Below, in pieces: positions 23,084 to 35,530 of a stretch of DNA of 64,000 bases. Source of the DNA: Bradysia coprophila. Taxonomy: Eukaryota; Arthropoda; Insecta; Diptera; Sciaridae. Location of the stretch: assembly GCF_014529535.1 (NCBI RefSeq), contig NC_050738.1:992001-1056000 (forward strand), given 5' to 3'. The notes under the pieces are model-generated. The model saw only the letters and a program-made list of their open reading frames with translations, was not told the origin of the DNA and did no database searches. Within the stretch, counting starts at the first letter, position 1, and each line of letters begins with the position of its first letter. Made by a program: the position numbers and the translations under genes.

Positions 23084-24335
23084 AGCCCCGTACGAAGTAC
23101 AAAGGGGCTTATACCTTATAGGATTACGATGCCGTGTGTAATTGATGGAATTCGAAGCAGACGGTAAGGGCAAAGTGTTTGCCTATGTTCATAGATGACG
23201 AATCCGCAATAAAAATTTTGTCTGTCCGTCTGTCCGTCTGTCCGTTACGTCGATATCTTGAGTAAATCAAATCCGATTTCAAATTTTTTTTTTTCATTGA
23301 AAGATAGTCAAAATAGTGAGGCTAAGTTCGAAGATGGGCATATTTAGGTCGGCCCTTCGTGAGTTAGGGCCGCCTAAGTGCTTTAAGGTCTTTTGGGGAT
23401 ATTTACGGCAAAAAAAAAGTTGGAAATGTAAATGAAACGGCAAAAGATAATGTTGATACCGATTTAGGAAAAAAAAGTTTATTAAAATCGGGTGAATGGC
23501 CCGTGAGTTAGGGCCCTAGAAGTGAAAGGCTACTCGGCCCTAAGTGTATTTTGCATATAACTCGAGTAAATTTCATCCTTTTTTCGTAATTTTTGTTTCA
23601 TTTGAAAGGTAATCGAAGCCCGAATATAATGTGGCGAAGAACGTTTTAAATTTGGGTCCTCGGCCCTAAGTGTGTTTTGCATATAACTCGAGTAAATTTG
23701 ATCCGATTTTCCTAAATTTTGTTTCATTTGAAAAGTAATAGAACGAGGAATAGAATATTGTTGAAAAAAAAAAAATTTAGGTCCTTGGACTAAGGCCGCT
23801 ACTCGGCCCTAAGTGTATTTTGCATATAACTCGAGTAAATTTCATCCGTTTTTCTTAATTTTTGTTTCATTTAAAAGGTAATCGAACACCAAATAGAATG
23901 TTGTTGGAAAAAAAAATTAAATTTGGGTCCTTGGACTAAGCCCGCTACACGGCCCTAAGTGTATTTTGCATATATCTCGAGTAAATTTCGTCCGATTTTC
24001 CTAATTTTTGTTTCATTTGGAAGGTAATCGAAGGTCGAATATAATGATGTTGAAAAAAATTAAATTTGGGTCGTTGGACTAAGGCCGTAACTAGGCCTTA
24101 GGCCTCTCAATAAATTAAAATTTTAGGTCAACTTGAAATTTGTGTTACATTTGAAAGGAACGTCGTACGGGGCTTCGTAATTGCGCTATGCGCAATTTGT
24201 AAGATGTACACATTTCATAATAATTTGACTTCAACTAGGGTGACAGACGCACTAGGGTCACGTGCGAAATAGATGTACGGGTTCGCACGGGGCTCAGTCG
24301 CAGCAAACGCTCCGACTGTTCTGACGGCTCGTTTT
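23084..24335 (+). mobile_element. Repeat-family copy 1: AGCCCCGTACGAAG element with internal tandem units
   Basis: Begins AGCCCCGTACGAAGTAC. A (GTCTGTCC)n microsatellite follows at 23220-23245, then four tandem units of about 120-146 bp marked by ATAACTCGAGTAAATT (about 23565, 23685, 23828, 23974). The inverted terminal motif GTCGTACGGGGCT lies at 24163-24174 and the hairpin AATTGCGCTATGCGCAATT just beyond. Homology with copy 2 (42079-43683) continues through CAGTCGCAGCAAACGCTCCG to about 24335. Microsatellite plus tandem units resembles non-autonomous Helitron/DINE-like elements, but this is inference. No protein is encoded. Confidence 0.8.
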
Positions 24336-27050
24336 GGTAAAATTTTGGTTGTTTCCAGTCAAATTTTTTTCAAAGTCCAAAGGACAGAAACTGAAATGTT
24401 CGGCTATACATAGTTGCCGCGTCTCAAAAAAAATTCTTCGTTCTTTTTTTGGGGGTTAGACTGCGTCAAGTCCTCCGCTATCGCTCCGGACATGGTCTTC
24501 CTTGTACAAACAATTGGATGCAAATGGACTATTTGCACCCAGTTGCAAATAGTTCTCTCTGGACGTTGTAAATGTAAATGGTGTATTCTGGACTATTGAC
24601 AAGCGGTTGCAGATAGCACATACGATGATTAAAATCAATGTAAATCTCCAGGCGAGAATAGCTTGCTTGTTTTCATACATCATAGTTATTGCAAACCATA
24701 CGATCAAATCTTCCTTCAAAAATATCAAAGAGGATTAATCCATAGAATCCATAGAATCCGTGGAATATTTCCAGTACAATAACGTCCATTCCAAGAAATT
24801 TATATAATTTAAAGATGATAGAAACGTTAATAGCAAAACATTTCTTGGAATTTTATAATATTTGTGAATAATCAACAGATTACCTCTTCAACGGAGCGTG
24901 AAGGGAATCAAATTGCGTTATAAATTCCTAATTTCAGATACCCTAAAGGTAATTTTCCTTGCTGTATTACCAGGTGTACACCGTAATACTATGCAATATC
25001 ATGTATTAATTCGCCGAAAATTGGTTTTGATTTAATAAAGTTAGAGAAACGTGAATCGTCTTGTGGCTATCTGTTCCACTTCTTCATAATAATTAATCAT
25101 CCGACTGTTTTCGATAGAGAGAAAAAAAAAACGTACCGAGATCTGTGACGGTTCTAGTTCATCGTAAACAAACAAAATTGTTTTCATTGCAACCGAGAAG
25201 AGTGTGTCCTTCTGTTACCATCCGGAGGAGATTTATTGCCACACACATGTGTATGGTAGAGGAATCCATTCAACTTTTCGCAAAACTTTAAAGACAAACA
25301 ATTATTTTGTGTGTGTGTGGCTGTGAGTGTGTGGTGTATATTGTAATATAAGTTTGCTTGGGGCCAACTCTTCTTATCGCTTACTGGTCATCAAGAAAAT
25401 GTTTGTTGATCTTTACAACGGTTTTTGTTTGTCTTTTGATGGTAAGCAAACATTTGTGGCAAGTAAACAAAGAACTCTGTCACATGCGGAAAATCGGGAA
25501 CACAAAAAAATTGTTAGCAAAAAATATCTGGGAATCGAGCTTTGTAAGCAGGCAGGATGTTGCATAAACCTTTCAGGGACAGCAAGCATACATTACTATC
25601 AAATCTGGAAGGTCTTTTGTTTAAAGTTTTGGCAAGTGTTTGATAGAAAATCGATTACTTCGTAAGTTTAGGAACGCTATTCCCAGACTCAGCTGTCGTG
25701 TAATCCTACACACCTGCCGAGCAGAATAATGTGTTTTTGAGGCTATAACATCTGAACCTCTTGAACCTGAATTTACACGGTCTGCTAAAGACATGTTAAG
25801 ACAACAATTCTTGCTTGCACTGACCCTACCTGTTGCTGGACGTTAGTTTAATCGAAATTATCAGCAGTTGGTTATGTCTGAGACATGTTGTTACATATAA
25901 CACTCATCTGCATTAGACTGGACAGTAGACACACCCGTAGGTGTACATACCTACAATGAAGGGCCGTCAATAGTATGAAATAAAACGACATCGATGTAAG
26001 TTTTAAGTGATAATTCCGTCATTAAATTCAGCTTAATATTTTGTTATTTAAGCTTATTTCCGTCAATAGCTGGTCCCTCGCTCAAACCATGACCGCATCA
26101 ATACAAGGGAAATTTAATACCGAAAATCCGGAACATTTTCTTTCAGTAAAGTTTTTCCAGTTGTTCAGTTCATGTTGTTAGCGCACTGCAAAGTTCTGAA
26201 ATTAATAACAAAATTCCACTGTATTTAATGATCTTCCATTTAGATTACATAACAATCTTCAACTTCATAATGCCTTGTAGTTAATATTTATCACATTTTC
26301 CCTTCCGGAACAAATTTATGACCGCTTCACATATATAGAAAATTTATTAAACCACATTCTGTCGTCCTCTTCTTTGCACAATAAATATATCTGCTGATAC
26401 TGAATATAATAGACTTGCGAATACCATTTGGTATGTAATTCCGGAGGCAACATTACATACACAAGACTACTGGTATAGAAGGAATTCGGTTTTTGTTTCA
26501 ACTTTACGATAGTTTTATGGTGGCTCAAATTCACAACAATTACAATTGAAAGTTGGAAATCTATATTCGAAACGAAAAACCGTTTTTAATTCAACTTTCG
26601 TTTCGGAATGCGATTTAAAGTTAAGAAAGTGTTGAGATAGCAAAATAAAGTGTAAGAAAAACTTATTGACATTGTTGAGCTTAGGACACGACTATGAAGA
26701 TTTGTAAAAACAGATTCTTGTTCTATGAGGTTCTGTGTTATTTGAAAGTTAGCACATGTATGCAGTTTTGGAATTGGTACGTTTTGGAAATGAGCTCCTT
26801 ATGCTAAATGGTAGCGTTACCTAAGGTATACATATAAGCAATTGATCAACAAATTTTCAATTTCAAATTTTTACATTTATGAGAGTTGCTCAACAATGAT
26901 GAAAGAGACAACTGGCGAAAATATGGTAGACCTACCTTCATAATGTGTCGCGGTTTCAAATCTACGCTATAATGTCGTTTGTACACTATCTTACACATAT
27001 GTTCTGGAGCTCTTGAAGGACTCCAATGAGACCTTTTGTATAGCTCAATT
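24336..27050. other. Intergenic, no gene recognised
   Basis: Only short ORFs without domains are found (for example 25327-25665, 112 aa, and 26316-26534). A short TG-rich tract lies at about 25308-25335. No splice-linked coding region was found. Confidence 0.4.
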
Positions 27051-27054
27051 CGAT

Positions 27055-29063
27055 ATTCAATGGATTCTCTGGTGTCGAAAATCTTCAGTGGATTCTCTGG
27101 TGTCGAAAATACTCAATGGATTCTCTGGTAGAAAATCCTCAATGGATTCTCTGGTAGAAAATCCTCAATGGATTATCTGGTGTCGAAAACCCTCAACGGA
27201 TTCTCTCGTGAAGAAAATCCTCAATGGATTCTCTGGTAGAAAATCCTCAATGGATTCTCTGGTAGAAAACCCTCAACGGATTCTCTGGGGTAGAAAACCT
27301 TCAACGGATTCTCTGGTGAAGAAAACCCTCAACGGATTCTCTGGTGAAGAAAACCCTCAACGGATTCTCTGGTGAAGAAAATCCTCAATGGATTCTCTGG
27401 TAGAAAATCCTCAATGGATTCTCTGGTAGAAAATCCTCAATGGATTCAATGGTAGAAAATCCTCAATGGATTCTATGGTAGAAAACCCTCAACGGATTCT
27501 CTGGTGAAGAAAATCCTCAATGGATTCTCTGGTAGAAAATCCTCAATGGATCCTCTGGTAGAGAACCCTCAATGGATTCCCTGGTAGAAAACCACTCAAC
27601 GGATTCTCTGGTAGAAAATCCTCAATGGATTCTCTGGTAGAAAATCCTCAATGGATTCTCTGGTAGAAAATCCTCAATGGATCCTCTGGTAGAGAACCCT
27701 CAATGGATTCTCTTGTAGAAAACCCCTCAACGGATTCTCTGGTAGAAAATCCTCAATGGATTCTCTGGTAGAAAATCCTCAATGGATTCAATGGTAGAAA
27801 ATCCTCAATGGATTCTATGGTAGAAAACCCTCAACGGATTATCTGGTGAAGAAAATCCTCAATGGATTCTCTGGTAGAAAATCCTCAATGGATCCTCTGG
27901 TAGAGAACCCTCAATGGATTCTCTGGTAGAAAACCCCTCAACGGATTCTCTGGTAGAAAATCCTCAATGGATTCTCTGGTAGAAAATCCTTAATGGATCC
28001 TCTGGTAGAGAACCCTCAATGGATTCTCTGGTAGAAAACCCCTCAACGGATTCTCTGGTAGAAAATCCTCAATGGATTCTATGGTAGAAAATCCTCAATG
28101 GGTTCTATGGTAGAAAATCCTCAATGGATTCAATGGTAGAAAATCCTCAATGGATTCTATGGTAGAAAATCCTCAATGGATTCTCTGGTGTCAAAAATCC
28201 TCAATGGCAATACATCAACAAGAAGGTGAATCATTCATGACCAGCAACACAAAACACAAGTAAACTCAATGGATTCTCTGGTGTCGAAAATCATCGATGG
28301 ATCTGGTAGAAAACCCTCAATGGATTCTCTGGTGTCGAAAATCCTCAATGGTTTCTCTGGTGTCGAAAATCCTCAATGGACTCTCTGGTGTCGAAAATCC
28401 TCAATGGATCCTCTGGTAGAAAACCCTCAATGGATTCTCTGGTGTCGAAAATCCTCAATGGATTCTCTGGTAGAAAATCCTCAATGGATTCTCTGGTAGA
28501 AAATCCTAAATGGATTTTCTGGTAGAAAATCCACAATGGATTCAATGGTAGAGAATCCTCAATGGATTCTATGGTAGAAAATCCTCAATGGATTCTCTGG
28601 TAGAAAGTCCTCAATGGATTCTCTGGTAGAAAATCCCCAATTGATTCTCTGGTAGAAAATCCTCAATTGATTCTCTGGTAGAAAACCCTCAACGGATTCT
28701 CTGGTGAAGAAAACCCTCAATGGATTCTCTGGTAGAAAATCCTCAATGGATTCTCTGGTAGAAAATCCTCAATGGATTCTCTGGTAGAAAATCCTCAATG
28801 GATTCTCTGGTAGAAAATCCTCAATGGATTCTCTGGTAGAAAATCCTCAATGGATTCTCTGGTAGAAAGTCCTCAATGGATTCTCTGGTAGAAAATCCTC
28901 AATGGATTCTCTGGTAGAAAATCCTCAATGGATTCTCTGGTAGAAAATCCTCAATGGATTCTCTGGTAGAAAATCCTCAATGGATTCTCTGGTAGAAAAT
29001 CCTCAATGGATTCTCTGGTAGAAAGTCCTCAATGGATTCTCTGGTAGAAAATCCTCAATTGAT
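27055..29063. repeat. 26-bp minisatellite, about 2.0 kb, with higher-order structure
   Basis: The basic unit is 26 bp (TCTCTGGTAGAAAATCCTCA followed by ATGGAT), present in about 70 copies. There are 28-bp variants (GGTGTCGAAAATCC and GGTGAAGAAAACCC types). About 57 bp of unrelated sequence splits the array at 28208-28264. A block of about four units containing GGATCCTCTGGTAGAGAACC recurs several times between 27540 and 28060, showing higher-order duplication. The 3' part (28710-29060) is almost uniform. The period is not a multiple of three and TAG/TGA stops recur, so ORFs within it (27013-27375, 28269-28499, 28345-28545) are not genes. Confidence 0.95.
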
Positions 29064-29194
29064 TTTATGCAGATTTTTTTAAGTATTTCTAGGACCTTTT
29101 TTCAATAGGACTATTTTGTCATTGTTACTCAATTTTCTTTGTTGTTTTAAAGTATAAACGTTGGTTTCAACACTAAATTATCGATAAACAACAC

Positions 29195-29330
29195 TAAATT
29201 ATCATTTTTAATTGAGAAATCAGCAGTTTCCGTTTGTTGAATTTTTCATCGACGTAATGAGCGATGAATTTTTCAATGTTTGTTTGGCGCCAAAACAGCG
29301 CTCATTTCATCGATGAAAAATTTGACATGC
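29195..29330. repeat. Short inverted repeat (TTGAATTTTTCATCGA)
   Basis: 29237-29263 (TTTTTCATCGACGTAATGAGCG) pairs imperfectly with 29298-29325 (CGCTCATTTCATCGATGAAAAA), giving a hairpin of about 27 bp with a 35-bp loop. Possibly a small MITE. Confidence 0.5.
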
Positions 29331-30285
29331 GAATTTCATCCCTATGCTTGAAGAGAAATTTAACGATAACTTCTATAAATGATTTTCTTCATAGTTCAAC
29401 GCGAAAATCAGCGATGATCTAACTCATCGGTGATGTGATTGTTCAACTCTATATTGCACGTGGGCTCAATTTTTATCTTTCGTAATCACAAACTCATCCC
29501 ATGTAATATTTCAATAACTCGTTGTGATATGCTTCCTCGAACAAATAAAGGCTTCTGCTGTATAATATGCTTTACCTTTGTCAACATATTGATCACCTTT
29601 CCTTACTTTTATTTGAGTGGTGTGTGATTGAACCTCTATATTTCTTTCGTTATAATTCAATTTACAACGTAAGTACGGTGTGTCATCGGCCCGAAAAAAT
29701 ACAAATCGAATTCAATATGATTTTACAACCAATAATAGTGAATGGAAAATGATAATATTTATTTTGCGGACAAACATTTCTTTAAAATGTCGTTGATGTT
29801 GGTGGTGCAAAATATTTTCAAATTTATAGGCAAAAGGTAATGTCCAAGTCAAGTCTCAACATGTTCATTTATAACGTATTATGCGAATCCGCATCCCAAA
29901 AATAAAAATGAAGGAGACGAAGAAGTAAAATAAATAAATATCCAAAGGGACACAAACAATTTGTTAGGAAACGATGAAGATATATGTGAGTACAACACAA
30001 TGGTAAAACCGGAGTATTAAGGATATGGCATCTATAGATCATACGTTTTGTATTGTGACAATGGACATATCCGAATGGTCGGACATATATTTGGAAATAG
30101 GACGATTGTAAACAAAAAAAGTAGACATCTGTCGTAGAAGAGTATTGATTGTGATGTCAATAGATAGAATGGAGGTGCTCTCATCGATTTGTACGATTTT
30201 TTTTTATTGGTTGATACGTACGAAAGGAATAGTTTTTTACCTTTCGTCGACAACGTATATCATTATCAATAACACGCGTGATTCA
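29331..30285. other. Intergenic, no gene recognised
   Basis: Short ORFs of 60-77 aa overlap on both strands without family features. Nothing else was seen. Confidence 0.4.
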
Positions 30286-30287
30286 TT

Positions 30288-30415
30288 CATCTGTTATCGA
30301 CACGATACGACGAGAAAAGTCAACTGGTATTACAAAATAAATATGAAAACGAATGAAGTATATCAGGTCATACTTTAAGCAAAAGAAGTAGTAGATTTAA
30401 TCATTCAATTGCGAT
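30288..30415 (+). repeat. Copy of the dispersed GAAGTA repeat downstream of the GH9 gene
   Basis: Contains CATCTGTTATCGACACGA, then AACGAATGAAGTATATC and AAAGAAGTAGTAGATTT, the same order as the other copies but diverged. Confidence 0.55.
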
Positions 30416-30543
30416 ATGTTTGCGGCTTACCTGATTTTTATCACAGTAAATTCGAACAGTCAATTAAAATGAACTTTAAAACTATTCTTATTCACAAGCA
30501 AATAGCCTCTTTGATACCTGAGTTCTTTGTCTCTCCTCTCCCA

Positions 30544-32406
<1,863 letters not shown>

Positions 32407-32668
32407 TCATGATTGATTGATGAATGACGAAACGATTAGATTACATTAACTTTGAGGCGAAATATGAGATTAATTTCATTTCTAAAATGAATTGTTATGG
32501 ATGTAACAAATATGTGAACGGTTCCCGTTTTAAATGTTCGTATTGTTATGAGTTTGAATTAAAAGTTTTCATTTATAATTTAGAATTTCACGATCAGACG
32601 TCCGACCTCAGAGAAAAACGATTTGACCGTACACAAATGGCAAGCATATTACAGACGATAGTTTTCTG

Positions 32669-32822
32669 ATCTTTTACTTCTTTTGACCTGTTCATTTTTA
32701 GAAGATTATGCAGCAAAATCTTGTACTTCATTAGTTTAACCTACTTGATTACATATAATGCACCTACAGCTGAGGATTATTGCTTTCTTCATCGACAGTC
32801 TCAATAACAGATGGTATAGTCA
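32669..32822 (-). repeat. Copy of the dispersed GAAGTA repeat upstream of the GH9 gene
   Basis: GATCTTTTACTTCTTTTGAC, AAATCTTGTACTTCATTAG and TCTCAATAACAGATGG occur in family order over about 155 bp. Confidence 0.65.
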
Positions 32823-32824
32823 TC

Positions 32825-34065
32825 AAGGACCAACTTTTGGCAAGATATCTTTTTTGTCTGTGAGAATGTAAAGTTCTAGATGGCGAATCCAACTGGACCT
32901 ATCGTAGTAAATTTTCCAAGTTTGAAAGTGACAAAATGGTTGTAGTGTGATTTCTTTGTTTATGTTCTTGTGGTTTTGTCTCATTATGTTCCTCAGGCGC
33001 AGAAAACTCGTGATGAAAGCGGAATTTTTTAGGACACGTCATAAGCATGTCCTAACCAGACGAAGCATCACTCGTAACAGAAAATACCATTCTGAAAAGC
33101 TGCTAACTCTAACTTCGTTTCAATAATCCATTTTCGGTATCGCTTTCTGAACGTAATGTGTTTCCCCAAAAGCAATGTATTCTGTTCCATCTATCAACAA
33201 CATGCTTACATGATTCAATATTGACATTTTACTACTTGACGGATTCAACAATGTTGAAAGGGAACGTTTCCTTTTATTTTCCATCCAATTCGTAAATGAT
33301 ACAAATTTAAAGCGAGAGAATTATTTGAAGTAGCAATTCAAGTGATTGAAGGAGGTGCGGTCGTATTAAGAAAATTATGCTGAACTCGTTTACCGAGACT
33401 GTTTGTTTGTCGGTAACATGGCATAGAGGAATAGTGAAATATTGAAACGTTCTGTGGATAAGTTTCCTACTTCTCACTCTTTACGTGAAGTGTGTGCAAT
33501 GAAAATGCCGTTGCTTAAGTTAATCAATTCATTTGTCGTTTATAAACCACAGGACAGTAAAACCACTCCTTTTAAAAGCATGTACGAGGCAGGCTCTCCA
33601 CATTTTACAAATTAAGTTAATAAATTTAATTTCGTTTATTCGATCATATACCCACCGTGGTTACATTATGACACCAAAAAAGTGTATATGCATTCCATCC
33701 GCTCTAAAAACTAAAAGTCATATTACCAAAGCAGTCGATCGCGTGCATCGGTAGACTTAATTTTATGGGTTTATCTTTATTGGAATCTCGATACGCTTTT
33801 TCTGTCATCATAAAATTGGAGCCAACGCCTTTACTAAATATTTCGTTTAATTTTACTGATTAGCTCCAGCGGTAGGTAGCTTTATTTATGCACTGTCCAT
33901 ATGTCCACCTACAATTATATGACCTAAATGTGCACGCACCATCGTGGACAGTTTTTATGGCATTCAATCGAAATTGTTGGAGCATTCAGAAAATATACTT
34001 TTTAATCAGGTAAAATTGGATTACCCTTCCCTTATTCAACGTAATTATATTGTACGCAGTGCTCT
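32825..34065. other. Intergenic, no gene recognised
   Basis: AT-rich, short ORFs only, no clear repeat. Confidence 0.4.
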
Positions 34066-34068
34066 TAG

Positions 34069-34265
34069 ATTTGTAATGTTGAATTCTTCAGCACTAGTCC
34101 CACAATTTCCATACGAGTGTAATAACAAATCATTGAGAATATTTTCGAATCTACTACTTCTTTTGGTCTAACATTAAATTTTTGGTACAAAATCTTTTAC
34201 TTCATTTGGTTACTTCATTAATTTTACAATTATTGTAATACAATATAAAGAGTCATTAGCCAGAG
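34069..34265 (-). repeat. Half-copy of the 34941 hairpin followed by a GAAGTA-repeat copy
   Basis: 34069-34130 (TTGTAATGTTGAATTCTTCA, CAGCACTAGTCCCACAATTT, CATACGAG) resembles the left half of the 34941-35076 hairpin. It is followed by TCTACTACTTCTTTTGGTC and AAATCTTTTACTTCATTTGG of the dispersed repeat. Confidence 0.55.
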
Positions 34266-34940
34266 CATTCAACTGTCGGAAACATTGTTCTTTTTCTTTT
34301 TAATTTCATTGGCTATTTAGTTACAAGCGGACTAATAGAGTAACGTAGTTTACATTCAAAAAATTGCTCTTTTATGAGAGATTCATTTGATTGAAAAATA
34401 TATTCAGTTGATGCATCAATTTCCCCGAAGACGTGAATCGTTTGTATTCCTACTTTTTCAATGCAAATCTCAGATCTTTTGCAGTTTCCAGTTATTTTGT
34501 TATGTTTTTTTTATTTCTCAAAGTAGCTATTTATATTCTATGCAGCATTCCTCTGATTGAAAAAAAAAAACAAACGTAAAAGGAAATCTTGAATTGAAAC
34601 TGTAACAGATCTACTGACAAATTTTTTTTATTCAGTTTCGTTCGTTCAGCTGGTCCCTAATGACGGAAAAAGATGAAAATTAAAACAGTTTCTCAGTAAA
34701 AAAGGTCATTCATTTCATAGATCCGTTAGTAACTCGTATAACTTTATAATTTTCCCGTTGGAGTCAAATATCTGTCTTCCCCGAATCATTAAGAACGCTT
34801 CTTCTCAATAATATACAGTCGACTTGAAGACTTTGAAATAGGTGACGAATTTTGTTTCAGTTGTTTTTCAGTTTGTTGATGCGGGTGAAGTATTTACACG
34901 TATGCGCGAGGTATTTTAAAAATCGTTTAAAGACGAAATA
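34266..34940. other. Intergenic, no gene recognised
   Basis: AT-rich sequence with no ORF of interest and no repeat noticed. Confidence 0.4.
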
Positions 34941-35076
34941 GTATGTTGTGTTACAAGTATTGTAATGTTGATTTTTTCAGCGCTAGACCCAAGTTTTCCG
35001 TACGAGCGGAGCGAGTAAGGAAAATTGGGTCGTGTGCTGAAAAAATCTCATTACAATACGTGTAACAAATCATGCT
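34941..35076. mobile_element. Short hairpin MITE
   Basis: GTTACAAGTATTGTAATG, then ATTTTTTCAGCGCTAGACCC and AAGTTTTCC, are mirrored on the right by GGAAAATTGGGTCG, GCTGAAAAAATCTC and CATTACAATACGTGTAAC. The centre is a short CGTACGAGCGGAGCGAG loop. Confidence 0.75.
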
Positions 35077-35077
35077 T

Positions 35078-35330
35078 TGTGCCAACCGAGAATTGAAATA
35101 GACAAGAGCACAAAAAATCATAATTTTCATTGTAAACAATCACTCTTCAAATTTGATCGATCACATTGCTTTGCATTTTCTCAAACGAATGCTGTAACAA
35201 CTCATACAAATTTCATATCAACACTGCTTTGAGTGTTGGAATATCACATCAAACGGGTGCTGAAATAAGTCACTTTAAAACACTAAAATGAGTGCTGAAA
35301 AGAGTCGTATTTCAATTCTCGGTGGCACAA
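35078..35330. mobile_element. Approx. 250-bp MITE with CCGAGAATTGAAATA ends
   Basis: TTGTGCCAACCGAGAATTGA at the left is mirrored by ATTTCAATTCTCGGTGGCAC at the right. The interior has repeated GAGTGCTGAAA and GAATGCTGTAACAACTC words. Confidence 0.65.
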
Positions 35331-35424
35331 AAACCTTTTACTTTACTAGTGAGGTAATGTGGCCTTTCCCTCACTAGTGAAGACCCTTTTCCTCGCTCGT
35401 AAAGTAAAACGCCATACTTTACAC

Positions 35425-35530
35425 GTGAAATAATTTGATATCTCGTATCACGATGAGTAAAAGTACCTCGGGCTGAAGCCCTCGGATACTTTTACTCATC
35501 TGGATACGAGATATCAAATTACTTCACTGT
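35425..35530. mobile_element. Hairpin MITE (TTTGATATCTCGTATC)
   Basis: GTGAAATAATTTGATATCTC plus GATGAGTAAAAGTA is mirrored by TACTTTTACTCATC plus GAGATATCAAATTACTTCAC. The loop of about 20 bp is a further small hairpin (CTCGGGCTGAAGCCCTCGG). Confidence 0.8.

Noticed and set aside
25327..25665. 112-aa ORF in intergenic DNA
   Set aside because: One of the longer free ORFs, but no domain, signal peptide or splice-linked neighbour could be found and overlapping frames are equally open.
27013..28545. Repetitive ORFs with MDSLVENPQWILW-type repeats
   Set aside because: The 26-bp period rotates the frame and the TGGTAG word brings stop codons; open stretches are chance results of 28-bp variants. 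Called a minisatellite.
27055..29063. Possible CRISPR-like array
   Set aside because: Units are contiguous with no unique spacers and the genome is eukaryotic.
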